A stretch of 29,598 nt of DNA, from the NCBI GenBank assembly GCA_030917065.1, contig JAUPVL010000011.1, forward strand, positions 1 through 29,598. The letters run 5' to 3'. This stretch comes from Patescibacteria group bacterium. GTDB lineage: Bacteria > Patescibacteriota > Saccharimonadia > CAILAD01 > BJGX01. The notes below the pieces were generated by a model. It saw only the letters and a list, made by a program, of their open reading frames with translations. It did not search any database and had not been told where the DNA came from. Shown piece after piece: positions 21,562 through 29,353 of this stretch (the first letter of the stretch is position 1; the number at the start of each line of letters is the position of its first letter). The translations under genes and the position numbers were made by a program.

Positions 21562-23062
21562 ATTTTGCTGCTCTGTACTGAAGCGCTTCAGCAAAATGTT
21601 TGCTCAATATCTGACGGCTACCATCTAAATCCGCAATAGTTCTAGAGACTTTCAAGACTCTCATGTATGATCTTGCACTTAAATTCATCTTATCGATTGC
21701 GGTTTTGGCAAGCTGTTCTAGTGCGTTACTAATATCGCAAAAGTCCCTTATGTTTTTATTTGTCATCTCATTGTTTGTAGTGATAGGGAAATTGTTGAAG
21801 CGAGTTTCTTGTATCTTTCTTGCCCTGAGTATCCTTTGGTGTACATCTTGAGTTTTTTCTACATGTTTTTTGTGTATTAATTCGTCTGTTTTAATTTTAT
21901 CGACTGGTACGATTAAATCTATTCTATCCAGTAAGGGCCCTGAAACACGAGTCTTGTATCGATTGAGTTGAGCAATCGAACAGGTGCATGTATTTGTGCT
22001 GTCTCCAAAGAATCCACACGGGCATGGATTTTGAGCTGCAACCAAGAGAAATCGAGCAGGGAATTGATAGGTTGCCGTTGCTCGGCTTACAGTGACCATG
22101 CCATCTTCTATTGGTTGTCTCAGTACTTCAAGTACGTTTCTTTTAAATTCAGGTAGCTCATCTAAAAACAGGACTCCCTTGTGAGCCAAGCTTATTTCTC
22201 CTGGCTTTGGCCATTGACCGCCTCCTATTAGGGATATATCGCTAGCAGTGTGGTGAGGGCTTCTAAACGGTCTATTGGTGGTAATCGAGTCCTTATCGGC
22301 TCCAGCAAGACTATGAATCCTTGTTATCTCAAGCATTTCAGAAAAGCTTGGCTTTGGCAGTAGTCCAACTAGTGCTTTGGCGAGCATTGTCTTTCCAGAT
22401 CCTGGGGGACCTGTTAATAGTATGTTATGATTGCCAGCCGCTGCTATTTCGATAGCTCTCTTAGCCTGTGATTGTCCATATATCTCCGATAGATCCACTT
22501 CAGAATCAGCTATCTTAGCCTTAAGTTTCGTAGGGTTGAGCGGCGTGATTAATTTTTCTCCAAGAAGATGTTGGTATAGCTCAAACAGATTATCGACTGG
22601 ATATACCTCAACCTCTTTGATTATGGCAGCCTGTTTGGCAACCTTCGAAGAAATATAAAGTCTTTTCAGCCCGAGTTGTTTTGCTATCTGTGCGGTAGCT
22701 AGGGCACCACTTACTGGTCTAGTAGATCCATCTAGGCCAAGTTCGCCGAAGAACATACTTTCTTTTCCTACCTGTTTTATCTGTTTACTTGCTACCAGAA
22801 GACTCACCGCCATAGCCAAATCAAAGCTAGATCCGATCTTTGGTAGATCCGCTGGGGCAAGATTGAGAGTGATTCTACGAGGAGGAAGTACTAGATTAGA
22901 GTTCTTAAGTGCTCCGCGAACTCGTTCTTTTGCCTCGTCAACAGCTTTATTAGCCATCCCTACGATTATAAATGCCGGTAATCCGTTGTGCATATCGGCC
23001 TCGACATCTATTTTTTGACCATCTAGCCCAATATGACTAATAGTCTGTACACTTGATAACAT
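21551..23062 (-). CDS. comM: ComM/YifB-type AAA+ (Mg-chelatase-like) ATPase (503 aa)
   Basis: The N-terminal ChlI-like domain starts MLSSVQTISHIGLDGQKIDVEADMHNGLPAF... and has the family's GLPAFIIVGMANKAVDEAKERVRGAL and RRITLNLAPADLPKIGSSFDLAMA. The AAA+ core has Walker A GPPGSGKT (~217-224), LAHKGVLFLDELPEF and PCPCGFFGD. The C-terminal domain has NLSARSYMRVLKVSRTIADLDG. ComM helicases drive branch migration of incoming DNA in natural transformation. The start has a strong AAGGGGG. Other competence genes are not in the window. Confidence 0.95.
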   Translation of the reverse strand: MLSSVQTISHIGLDGQKIDVEADMHNGLPAFIIVGMANKAVDEAKERVRGALKNSNLVLPPRRITLNLAPADLPKIGSSFDLAMAVSLLVASKQIKQVGKESMFFGELGLDGSTRPVSGALATAQIAKQLGLKRLYISSKVAKQAAIIKEVEVYPVDNLFELYQHLLGEKLITPLNPTKLKAKIADSEVDLSEIYGQSQAKRAIEIAAAGNHNILLTGPPGSGKTMLAKALVGLLPKPSFSEMLEITRIHSLAGADKDSITTNRPFRSPHHTASDISLIGGGQWPKPGEISLAHKGVLFLDELPEFKRNVLEVLRQPIEDGMVTVSRATATYQFPARFLLVAAQNPCPCGFFGDSTNTCTCSIAQLNRYKTRVSGPLLDRIDLIVPVDKIKTDELIHKKHVEKTQDVHQRILRARKIQETRFNNFPITTNNEMTNKNIRDFCDISNALEQLAKTAIDKMNLSARSYMRVLKVSRTIADLDGSRQILSKHFAEALQYRAAKSTI

Positions 23063-23089
23063 ATTGCCCCCTTAATTTATAATGTCAAT

Positions 23090-23117
23090 ATTATACGAAT
23101 AAAAAACGAAAGGCAAG
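23090..23117 (-). promoter_or_regulatory. Promoter of comM
   Basis: On the minus strand TATAAT (23090-23095) with TTGCCT/CTTGCC 15-16 nt upstream. It gives a ~25-nt leader with a Shine-Dalgarno. Confidence 0.5.
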
Positions 23118-23130
23118 CTATATTTAAAAA

Positions 23131-24183
23131 CTATTTATTGAACCATTTGGCGGCTGATTCTGGAGGAACAGTGTTTATAACTATTCCGGTTGCTAGCTCG
23201 AAACCACCCCACACATTTGATCGGCCACATATTTTAATACAAAATCTGTGATTGGCATTGATGCCATTCTCAAGATAGATATTAAAGCTTATCTTGTGTT
23301 GATTGAGCTTTTTTAGATACTGCTTGAGATATTTTGCAATAGATTTTAGCTGGCTACTATCTAGTTCAGTCGATAGTGCAATTTGTTTTTTTGGTAATAT
23401 CCAAAGTTCAAACGGCCATTGGCTTGCGTATGGACAAAATACTATGAAGTTATCATCTTCACAGACTATTCTTTTTTTAGAACGCTTTTCATAACTGATG
23501 ATGTCATCGAAAGGGTTACGATGATTATTCTCTATGTATTTATCAATCAACTCTGATTCGTGCAAGAATTTTTGAGGCACGACCGGGAGGGCAAAAATCT
23601 GACTGTGAGCATGTGCTAGACTTGCTCCTGACTCATATCCATCATTTCTAAATACCAAGACGTATTCGATACCATTTTGGTTAAGCAATTTTTCTGTGCG
23701 TTGCTGATATACTTTCAATACATTGGTAATTTGTTCTATCGAAAGATGGGAGAACGGGGTAGATGCCAATGGTGTGTCTATAACTATTTCTTGTTTTCCA
23801 TATGCCTGTGGGTTGTCGGAGGTGAGACTTGGAAATTTATTTTCTACTACTTTGACTATCCAGTCCCCATTAGCATCCTTTAACTCGCTAACTCCCACGT
23901 TGCGGTCTAGTCTTGGGCTACTAGCGGTTTCGATCAACATATGACCGCCATCTCTTGTGTCGTAGGGTCTTTTCCCTCTGTTCGGGGCTATAATAACGAG
24001 ATTGTCGTATAGGTAGTCGCGTCGCATTTCTGTCTCGATACCACGTGTATCTAAGTCTATACCTCGATGTTGTGGTGCTATGTGTGGCTCGTAGGTCGTC
24101 TCTTGTTTCTTTTTATGTGCAGTACTGTATGAATCTACATTGAGCTTTAGCCTCTTTGATTTTTGGGGGATATCATGTTGCAT
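23131..24183 (-). CDS. GalT-like nucleotidyltransferase, HIT superfamily (350 aa)
   Basis: Resembles galactose-1-phosphate uridylyltransferase or ADP-glucose phosphorylase. The active-site motif is GASLAHAHSQI (H191-A-H193-S-Q195, H193 the nucleotidyl-accepting His). IIAPNRGKRPYDTR, VENKFPSLT and EYVLVFRNDGYESG are family landmarks. The CxxC zinc ligands of E. coli GalT are absent (LVIIAPNRG instead), so another metal state or none is expected. The first ~35 residues are polar and poorly conserved; AGAGG precedes the ATG by 5 nt. Divergent from the GT28 gene at 24245, it may supply activated sugar for the glycosyltransferases nearby. Confidence 0.8.
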   Translation of the reverse strand: MQHDIPQKSKRLKLNVDSYSTAHKKKQETTYEPHIAPQHRGIDLDTRGIETEMRRDYLYDNLVIIAPNRGKRPYDTRDGGHMLIETASSPRLDRNVGVSELKDANGDWIVKVVENKFPSLTSDNPQAYGKQEIVIDTPLASTPFSHLSIEQITNVLKVYQQRTEKLLNQNGIEYVLVFRNDGYESGASLAHAHSQIFALPVVPQKFLHESELIDKYIENNHRNPFDDIISYEKRSKKRIVCEDDNFIVFCPYASQWPFELWILPKKQIALSTELDSSQLKSIAKYLKQYLKKLNQHKISFNIYLENGINANHRFCIKICGRSNVWGGFELATGIVINTVPPESAAKWFNK

Positions 24184-24244
24184 ATATACCTCTTATGGTA
24201 CCATATTGCTTGTTCTATTCAAAAAAGGGATAATTGAATGATAT

Positions 24245-25354
24245 ATGAATAAACCAAAAACAATTCTGGTACTTTCGGCTAAAACTGGTGGAGGACATCG
24301 CGCAGCTGCATTAGCCACTATTAGTAGTCTGAATATGCTGCCCGAAAAGTACAATATTATTCACCATGACATATTTGAAAATGCCCCTAGGCCAATCAAT
24401 AGTATGCCAAAGTTTTACTCTAAGATCACCAATGTAAAATCTGCTTGGGGCGCTATATACAAACTTACCGAAGGCAACCGCCAGTCTCAACTTACTATCA
24501 AGACAGGGGCAAGGCTCTACAAGAAAAATATATATAAGATATTGAATGATTATCAACCAGATGTCATATTGTCATTTCATTTTGCTGCAAACGTGTTCCT
24601 GCAAGAAGCACAATCAATGGACAGGCACATCCCATTTATAACTGTTGTTACAGATCTAGCAACTTGCCATCCTATGTGGTTCGATAAGCGCAACGACTTA
24701 ATTGTCGTACCATCTACCGATAGCTATACTAGTGCGAGAAAATACGGCATAGCATCCTCCAAGATCAAGATTATTGGCCTTCCAGTATCCGAAGATTTTT
24801 CAAAGCCTACCAACAAGCAAAAACTAAAAAAATCATTGTCTTGGCCAACCGATATCCCAACTATATTGGTGATGGCTGGAGGTGACGGGATGGGTAAGAT
24901 AGCGTCATTGTGCAGAAAGATTGATAAGATCAAAACAGACGCACATCTTGCAATTGTAGCAGGCAGAAATGAGAATCTATATCAGGCACTTGCACAAAGA
25001 AAATTCAAAAATCCGATAACTCTTTATAGATTTAGTACTGAAATACCCAAGTTGATGCATGCATCTGATGTCTTGCTGACCAAAGCGGGACCCGGAACAA
25101 TTACAGAGTCTATAGTTAGCCGGCTTCCTATCGTGCTTTATGATTTTCTGCCAGGACAAGAAGAAGGTAACATACTATATGTTGTAGAGAGTGGTGCTGG
25201 AGTATGGGCTTCGACCAACACACTTGCTCTGAAAGCCACAGAGGACATACTTGACGGAACGATTAGTTTTGGTGGACCAAAGTTTGAAACAGTTCGTAAG
25301 CAACACGTAGAAGCGGCAGCAAAGATCTCGAAACTAGTGGTTAGTTATTTATAG
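24245..25354 (+). CDS. UgtP/MGDG-synthase-like glycosyltransferase (GT28), copy 1 (369 aa)
   Basis: The N-terminal acceptor domain has LVLSAKTGGGHRAAA, the diacylglycerol-glucosyltransferase hallmark. The middle has PFITVVTDLATCHPMWF; the C-terminal GT28 donor domain has VMAGGDGMGKI, DVLLTKAGPGTITESIVSRLP and PGQEEGN. Probably adds sugar to diacylglycerol at the membrane's inner face. No strong ribosome site; a GATAAT ends 10 nt before the ATG. Converges with copy 2 (16 nt between the two stops). Confidence 0.88.
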   Translation: MNKPKTILVLSAKTGGGHRAAALATISSLNMLPEKYNIIHHDIFENAPRPINSMPKFYSKITNVKSAWGAIYKLTEGNRQSQLTIKTGARLYKKNIYKILNDYQPDVILSFHFAANVFLQEAQSMDRHIPFITVVTDLATCHPMWFDKRNDLIVVPSTDSYTSARKYGIASSKIKIIGLPVSEDFSKPTNKQKLKKSLSWPTDIPTILVMAGGDGMGKIASLCRKIDKIKTDAHLAIVAGRNENLYQALAQRKFKNPITLYRFSTEIPKLMHASDVLLTKAGPGTITESIVSRLPIVLYDFLPGQEEGNILYVVESGAGVWASTNTLALKATEDILDGTISFGGPKFETVRKQHVEAAAKISKLVVSYL

Positions 25355-25370
25355 AAAATAAGAGAATCAT

Positions 25371-26474
25371 TCAACCTATAAGACTGATCAAAAACTTTGA
25401 TATATCTCTTATTGAGCCGTTCTTGGTGTGTTCTTTTAAGTTTTCGGTGTAAATCTCATACTGATCCATTATCTGATGGATGGCTTCAGCGATAAGCGGA
25501 GGGTCTAGGGCTACCATCCCGAGTTTGTTTTCAGATATAAAGTCGGCGTTTCCTTCTTCTTGACCTGGTATAATCTTGCAAATAACAACAGGCTTTCTGG
25601 ATACAATACACTCCATGATACTTGAGCCACCTGCCTTGGTGATAACAATATCGCTGGCAATAATGAAATCAGCTAGATTGTTAGTCCAGTTTATCAGCAT
25701 CGTATCTTTATGTTTTGGAGACTTTAGCTTGCCAAATATCTTTTCGTCTCCTCCTGCTATTACAACTGTTTTTGTTTTTAAGTTGAGTTTGTCTATTTTA
25801 TCTAGTGTTGATTGTACAAAAGACGGTTTAAGGCTCGATGCCATCATCAGAATCATTCTTTGGTGTTTATGAATACCTAGCTGGTCAAGTATCGGTTGTT
25901 TATTTGTACGGTTGTAAAAAGCATTCTTTACTGGATATCCCAATACTTTTATCTTTTTGTTGGATACCCCGATTGCATGCAGGGATTTACTAGTTTCTTT
26001 ATTTGCCACAAGGTAGTGGTCCGGGTCTCCTAAGACCCAGGAGGCATGAATAGTGATCATGTCTGTAATTACCGATACCATTGGGACGTTTTTGAATTCT
26101 TCTTGTCTTGCCAACGATGCGATGTATTGCCAATGAGGGGAATTGCAGATGATTAGGTCTGGAGACTTGTCTACAAAAAAATTTAGTATTTTTTCTCTAG
26201 AAAAAATATAATTTAGCTCATTTATAGCTTTCGAGGTAGTCTCTGTATCTGTTAATTCGAAGAATAGCTTATATAGAGAAGGTGCGTACTTGGCAGTACC
26301 TAGATACATGCGCTTAGTTGTTTTGTTGAGAAGGCTACTGATGATGTCTGTAAAATCGACTATTTCAACATCAATCTCTTTCTTGTAGTTAGATAGTATG
26401 CCTTCGCTTATCGCTAGCGCAGTTGCCATGTGTCCTTGCCCATAGGACGTTGTTAGAATTAGTACTTTTTTCAT
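25371..26474 (-). CDS. UgtP/MGDG-synthase-like glycosyltransferase (GT28), copy 2 (367 aa)
   Basis: Paralogue of the 24245 gene: LILTTSYGQGHMATALAI, PMVSVITDMITIHASWV, LMMASSLKPSF, DIVITKAGGSSIMECIVSRKP and PGQEEGNADF. The N-terminal glycine motif differs from copy 1 (GQGH for GGGH), suggesting a different acceptor, for example a glycolipid rather than diacylglycerol. A leaderless-type promoter (extended TATACT) lies 7 nt before the ATG and is back-to-back with that of the next gene. Confidence 0.88.
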   Translation of the reverse strand: MKKVLILTTSYGQGHMATALAISEGILSNYKKEIDVEIVDFTDIISSLLNKTTKRMYLGTAKYAPSLYKLFFELTDTETTSKAINELNYIFSREKILNFFVDKSPDLIICNSPHWQYIASLARQEEFKNVPMVSVITDMITIHASWVLGDPDHYLVANKETSKSLHAIGVSNKKIKVLGYPVKNAFYNRTNKQPILDQLGIHKHQRMILMMASSLKPSFVQSTLDKIDKLNLKTKTVVIAGGDEKIFGKLKSPKHKDTMLINWTNNLADFIIASDIVITKAGGSSIMECIVSRKPVVICKIIPGQEEGNADFISENKLGMVALDPPLIAEAIHQIMDQYEIYTENLKEHTKNGSIRDISKFLISLIG

Positions 26475-26503
26475 TACATGTAGTATATCAAATACGTTAT
26501 AAT
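26474..26503. promoter_or_regulatory. Compact divergent promoter between two glycosyltransferase genes
   Basis: Only 35 nt separate the two start codons. Plus strand: TATAAT (26498-26503), 6 nt before the ATG at 26510, with a TTACAT -35 at 26474-26479. Minus strand: extended TGATATACT (26482-26490), 7 nt before the ATG at 26474. Both mRNAs would be leaderless. Confidence 0.6.
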
Positions 26504-26509
26504 TACCCT

Positions 26510-27706
26510 ATGAAACATCTTGTGATTGGCTCTGACCTATTCAAGCCCAGTATAGGTGGTACTGAAACAGTTACTGCCAATATGGCCTCAAACCTATCTA
26601 AAAAAGGCTTTAGAGTAACAGTGGTTGCACCAGCACCAAAAGGCATGCCAGCACCAAAACTACAAAAAGACAAAGGATACGAGATACTCAGAGTTAGCTC
26701 ATTTGGACTACCTATTCAGGACAATTTAAGATTTGCACATAGAGCTTATAACCAGATATCGGATTACTTCGGTAGACCGGACAACAAAGTAGACATCATA
26801 CATACCAACAATCCATTCCCCCTGAGCAGGTCGCTTCTAAAGTATTCAAGAAGAAATAACATACCATGTGTAGTTGGTGGTCACTTTATGCCAGAAAGCT
26901 TCACGGTTGGCCTAAGGAGGCTAGGGGAATTTCATCGTCTGATAGATGATATAGGGTGGAGGAGTACAGTTAAGTTCTACAACAAGGTAGATGCTGTAGT
27001 TGCTCCTACCAAGACTGCAATCGATATACTTAAGTCACATGGTCTAAAAGTACCTACCTATACTATATCGAACGGATTAGACTTGGTGGCAAATCATCCT
27101 ATCAAGATAAATCGATCAGAGCTAAGGTCAAAACTAGGAATTAGTTCTAAATATGTCATTACATATGCCGGAAGATTAGGTGTAGAGAAGAGGATTGATG
27201 TAATAATAACAGCATTGTATAAACTACTACAACAGAACTTCGACATACAACTACTCCTGATAGGAGACGGCAATGCTGTGGCTAAACTTAAAAAACTTGT
27301 TCAAAAATTGGGTATGGACGATAGGGTTATTTTTGCCGGTTACGTTGGAGATACCAAGCACAAGCAGCAGCTTTTTGCCTTAAGTGATATATTTGTTATT
27401 GCTTCGCCGGTAGAACTCCAGAGTATTGTTAGTCTGGAGGCTTTGGCAGCAGGCCTCCCGCTAGTAGCTGTCAATGAAGGGGCTTTACCGGAACTGGCGC
27501 AAAAAAATATCAATGGTGATGTTTTTCGAGAAGGTGATAGTGCCGGGTTAGCTAGGTGTATTGGTAATATTTTATTAGATCCAATCAAACTCAAACAGTA
27601 TAGTCAGGCAAGTTTGAAGATAATAAAAAATCATGATATTCGAGCTACTTGGACAAAGTATTCGGCTATGTACCAAGAGGTTTTAGAAAAATATACTACT
27701 GCTTAG
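26510..27706 (+). CDS. Glycosyltransferase family 4, MgtA/diacylglycerol-glucosyltransferase-like (398 aa)
   Basis: GT-B enzyme: HLVIGSDLFKPSIGGTETVTANMA at the N-terminus, IIHTNNPFPLSRSLL, VVAPTKTAIDIL and YTISNGLDL in the linker, then YAGRLGVEKRIDVII, LLIGDGNAVAKL, FAGYVGD and the GT4 signature VELQSIVSLEALAAGLPLVAV (Gln where most members have an acidic or Gly residue). The start is moved from 26423 to the ATG at 26510 because the family N-terminus begins there and a TATAAT ends 6 nt before it. Likely makes a membrane glycolipid with the two GT28 enzymes. Confidence 0.9.
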   Translation: MKHLVIGSDLFKPSIGGTETVTANMASNLSKKGFRVTVVAPAPKGMPAPKLQKDKGYEILRVSSFGLPIQDNLRFAHRAYNQISDYFGRPDNKVDIIHTNNPFPLSRSLLKYSRRNNIPCVVGGHFMPESFTVGLRRLGEFHRLIDDIGWRSTVKFYNKVDAVVAPTKTAIDILKSHGLKVPTYTISNGLDLVANHPIKINRSELRSKLGISSKYVITYAGRLGVEKRIDVIITALYKLLQQNFDIQLLLIGDGNAVAKLKKLVQKLGMDDRVIFAGYVGDTKHKQQLFALSDIFVIASPVELQSIVSLEALAAGLPLVAVNEGALPELAQKNINGDVFREGDSAGLARCIGNILLDPIKLKQYSQASLKIIKNHDIRATWTKYSAMYQEVLEKYTTA

Positions 27707-27727
27707 ATCTGACTCTATCAGGTATAT

Positions 27728-28561
27728 TTAATTGCACAATTCATAATGCCAAGGCTCACCCGCAACAGTTCTGCAAAGCCCATATCTACGAAACACATCA
27801 TTTACTCCTGCTGATTGAGCAAAATCGGTATTGATATCAACTGCTAGCCCACGCTCGTGATTTGAGGTTCCAGGTACAGCCACAGGAGTACTACCACCCC
27901 TATTGTAAAGACAGCTTTGTTCGCCAAAACTACGCCATGCGGTATTGTAAGGTATCTCTCTGCCAAGGTGTAGCTGTGCACGCTGGAGTGCAGCAACCAA
28001 GTTGTTGTTGAGGTTAGTATGCCACACTCGAGGAGCCGTACAATCTCCTCCTACAGCTACTTGGTTTGTTAATGGCATAAAGTTTCTTTGGTTCATTACT
28101 ACACCGTTAAAAATTGGTCTTCCAGCTCCTGTTTTATTTGCATTGGTTATCTCAAAAGCCGTGTTGATAAATATTCCTCTTGGAGTAGCGTCATTATTGG
28201 GATTGGCCAATATCCAGTATCGTCCTATTCCTCTAGTGGCTAGTCCGGCACTTTTTATCTCCGATAGGGGTGCTAGAGACTGCATGGCTTGTCCTGTATT
28301 CAAGTTATAAACAGTAGCCTGATCCCATACTCTAATTTTTCTATCTGAACTAAACATATTGCAGCTCAGACCAGACGTAGTACATCTTATACTCCTATTA
28401 ACTGCTAGGCTATTATATAATAGTATTATACCTGTAACAGCTATGAGGGTAGTTACTACAATCAACGCAATTCTAGATATATTCTTTCTTGGTTTTGCTT
28501 GAGATTTTTTTACCCTTGATCTTGTAGGTTTCTTCTTGGAAGGCATATTTATAAAGCTCAT
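27728..28561 (-). CDS. M15 (VanY-type) D,D-carboxypeptidase/endopeptidase, membrane-anchored (277 aa)
   Basis: Basic cytoplasmic tail of ~28 residues, a membrane anchor (IALIVVTTLIAVTGIILLY, ~31-49), an extracytoplasmic region of unclear fold (~55-160), then the M15 peptidase domain. Zinc ligands are H235 and D242 in SNHERGLAVDIN and H272 in EPWHYEL, with E269 as general base. It trims peptidoglycan stem peptides outside the membrane. Paired cysteines (C60/C67, C174/C217, C263/C276) suggest disulfides. ATG 28561 follows a good promoter with a short leader; ATG 28546 is an alternative. Confidence 0.9.
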   Translation of the reverse strand: MSFINMPSKKKPTRSRVKKSQAKPRKNISRIALIVVTTLIAVTGIILLYNSLAVNRSIRCTTSGLSCNMFSSDRKIRVWDQATVYNLNTGQAMQSLAPLSEIKSAGLATRGIGRYWILANPNNDATPRGIFINTAFEITNANKTGAGRPIFNGVVMNQRNFMPLTNQVAVGGDCTAPRVWHTNLNNNLVAALQRAQLHLGREIPYNTAWRSFGEQSCLYNRGGSTPVAVPGTSNHERGLAVDINTDFAQSAGVNDVFRRYGLCRTVAGEPWHYELCN

Positions 28562-28578
28562 GTTTATACGATAGCTTT

Positions 28579-28607
28579 ATATTAGGCAGTATAGTCGTTA
28601 ATGTCAA
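28579..28607 (-). promoter_or_regulatory. Promoter of the VanY-like gene
   Basis: Consensus TTGACA (28602-28607), a 17-nt spacer and TAATAT (28579-28584), with a ~10-nt leader. It is back-to-back with the tmRNA promoter. Confidence 0.75.
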
Positions 28608-28624
28608 CAAACTACAAAATATTA

Positions 28625-28653
28625 TTGACAATAGCATCAATCGAGTGTAAAAT
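28625..28653 (+). promoter_or_regulatory. Promoter of tmRNA
   Basis: Consensus TTGACA (28625-28630), exactly 17 nt, TAAAAT (28648-28653). Transcription starts close to G28663. It is the best -35/-10 pair in the window, fitting a highly expressed RNA. Confidence 0.85.
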
Positions 28654-28662
28654 ATTCCTTAT

Positions 28663-29053
28663 GGGGCTGACTAGCTTCGACATAAAGAATCTTAAAATAT
28701 ATTTGCGAGTCGGGTTGGAATGCACGTTAGCCGTTCCAAACACTTAAGTGCAAATACACTTATCAGTAAGATAAAAGCAGCGTTTACGTTGCCAACTCTT
28801 GCACCAGCATACGCTTAATTGAGTATGCCGTCTCACTTACTGACACCAGATAGGTAAGTAGGCGCCAATTATCTGGTTGCTGCACCTTCGCCTAGGGCCG
28901 AGGGCGAGTAAGCTAATAGCACTAGGAAGCGATCTGATTGTTTGTTGATTTACAGATCAGATATCTTTTGAAACAACCTCAAATCAACTATACTTGTAGA
29001 CGATATATATTAGATCTTCATGGACGAGGGTGCGATTCCCTCCAGCTCCACCA
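28663..29053 (+). ncRNA. ssrA: tmRNA (trans-translation RNA)
   Basis: The 5' GGGGCTGACTAGCTTCGAC and the 3' GGGTGCGATTCCCTCCAGCTCC-type T-arm plus acceptor form the tRNA-like half: GGGGCTG pairs with CAGCTCC, followed by A and encoded CCA. The tag frame ends GCA TAC GCT TAA at 28807-28818. Read from GCA at 28777 it gives AAFTLPTLAPAYA; the exact resume codon is uncertain by one codon (AAA before it). Single-piece type. SmpB is not in the window. Confidence 0.95.
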
Positions 29054-29058
29054 GATAG

Positions 29059-29087
29059 AGACCAGGTTAGAACCTTGGTCTTTTTTT
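29059..29087 (+). terminator. Rho-independent terminator of tmRNA
   Basis: AGACCA/TGGTCT and GGT/ACC stem with a one-base bulge and a TAGA loop, followed by seven T. Confidence 0.9.
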
Positions 29088-29109
29088 GTTGCTATTATTT
29101 AAACTAAAC

Positions 29110-29250
29110 TTATTTTGCTTCTAGGTCTTCTACGTCAAGAGCTTCAATAGCTTCTCGTTCACGTTCAGCATCTTCTTCACTAATCTCATCTGCCTCGATT
29201 GCTTCTTCAAGGTCTTGTGCCGTTCTCTTAATCCAGTAGAGTGGACTCAT
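29110..29250 (-). CDS. Small acidic helical protein (46 aa)
   Basis: Starts MSPLYWIKRTAQDLEEA and continues as one very acidic, Glu/Ala-rich helix to the end, so probably coiled. ATG 29250 is preferred to the TTG at 29301, because the added residues look non-coding. AGGGA lies ~10 nt upstream. No family recognised. It lies just past the tmRNA 3' end with the WhiB-like gene, both on the minus strand, and may belong to an inserted element. Confidence 0.45.
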   Translation of the reverse strand: MSPLYWIKRTAQDLEEAIEADEISEEDAEREREAIEALDVEDLEAK

Positions 29251-29312
29251 TAAACTTATATCCCTGGTGTTTTTTTTGATAACAAAATAGCGCAATAACA
29301 CAATTAAGAAAT

Positions 29313-29336
29313 AAACCAGATTATTACATCTGGTTT
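29313..29336. terminator. Terminator hairpin after the WhiB-like gene
   Basis: Perfect 9-bp stem AAACCAGAT / ATCTGGTTT with a 6-nt loop. T-rich on both strands, but the only gene it can end here is the WhiB-like one. Confidence 0.6.
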
Positions 29337-29353
29337 TTGTTTAGAACGATATT

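Noticed and set aside
26423..26509. 29-residue extension of the GT4 protein
   Set aside because: It overlaps the divergent GT28 start and both promoters and is not like family N-termini.
27707..27727. Possible terminator between GT4 and the VanY-like gene
   Set aside because: Only 21 nt; no clear hairpin with a T-run.
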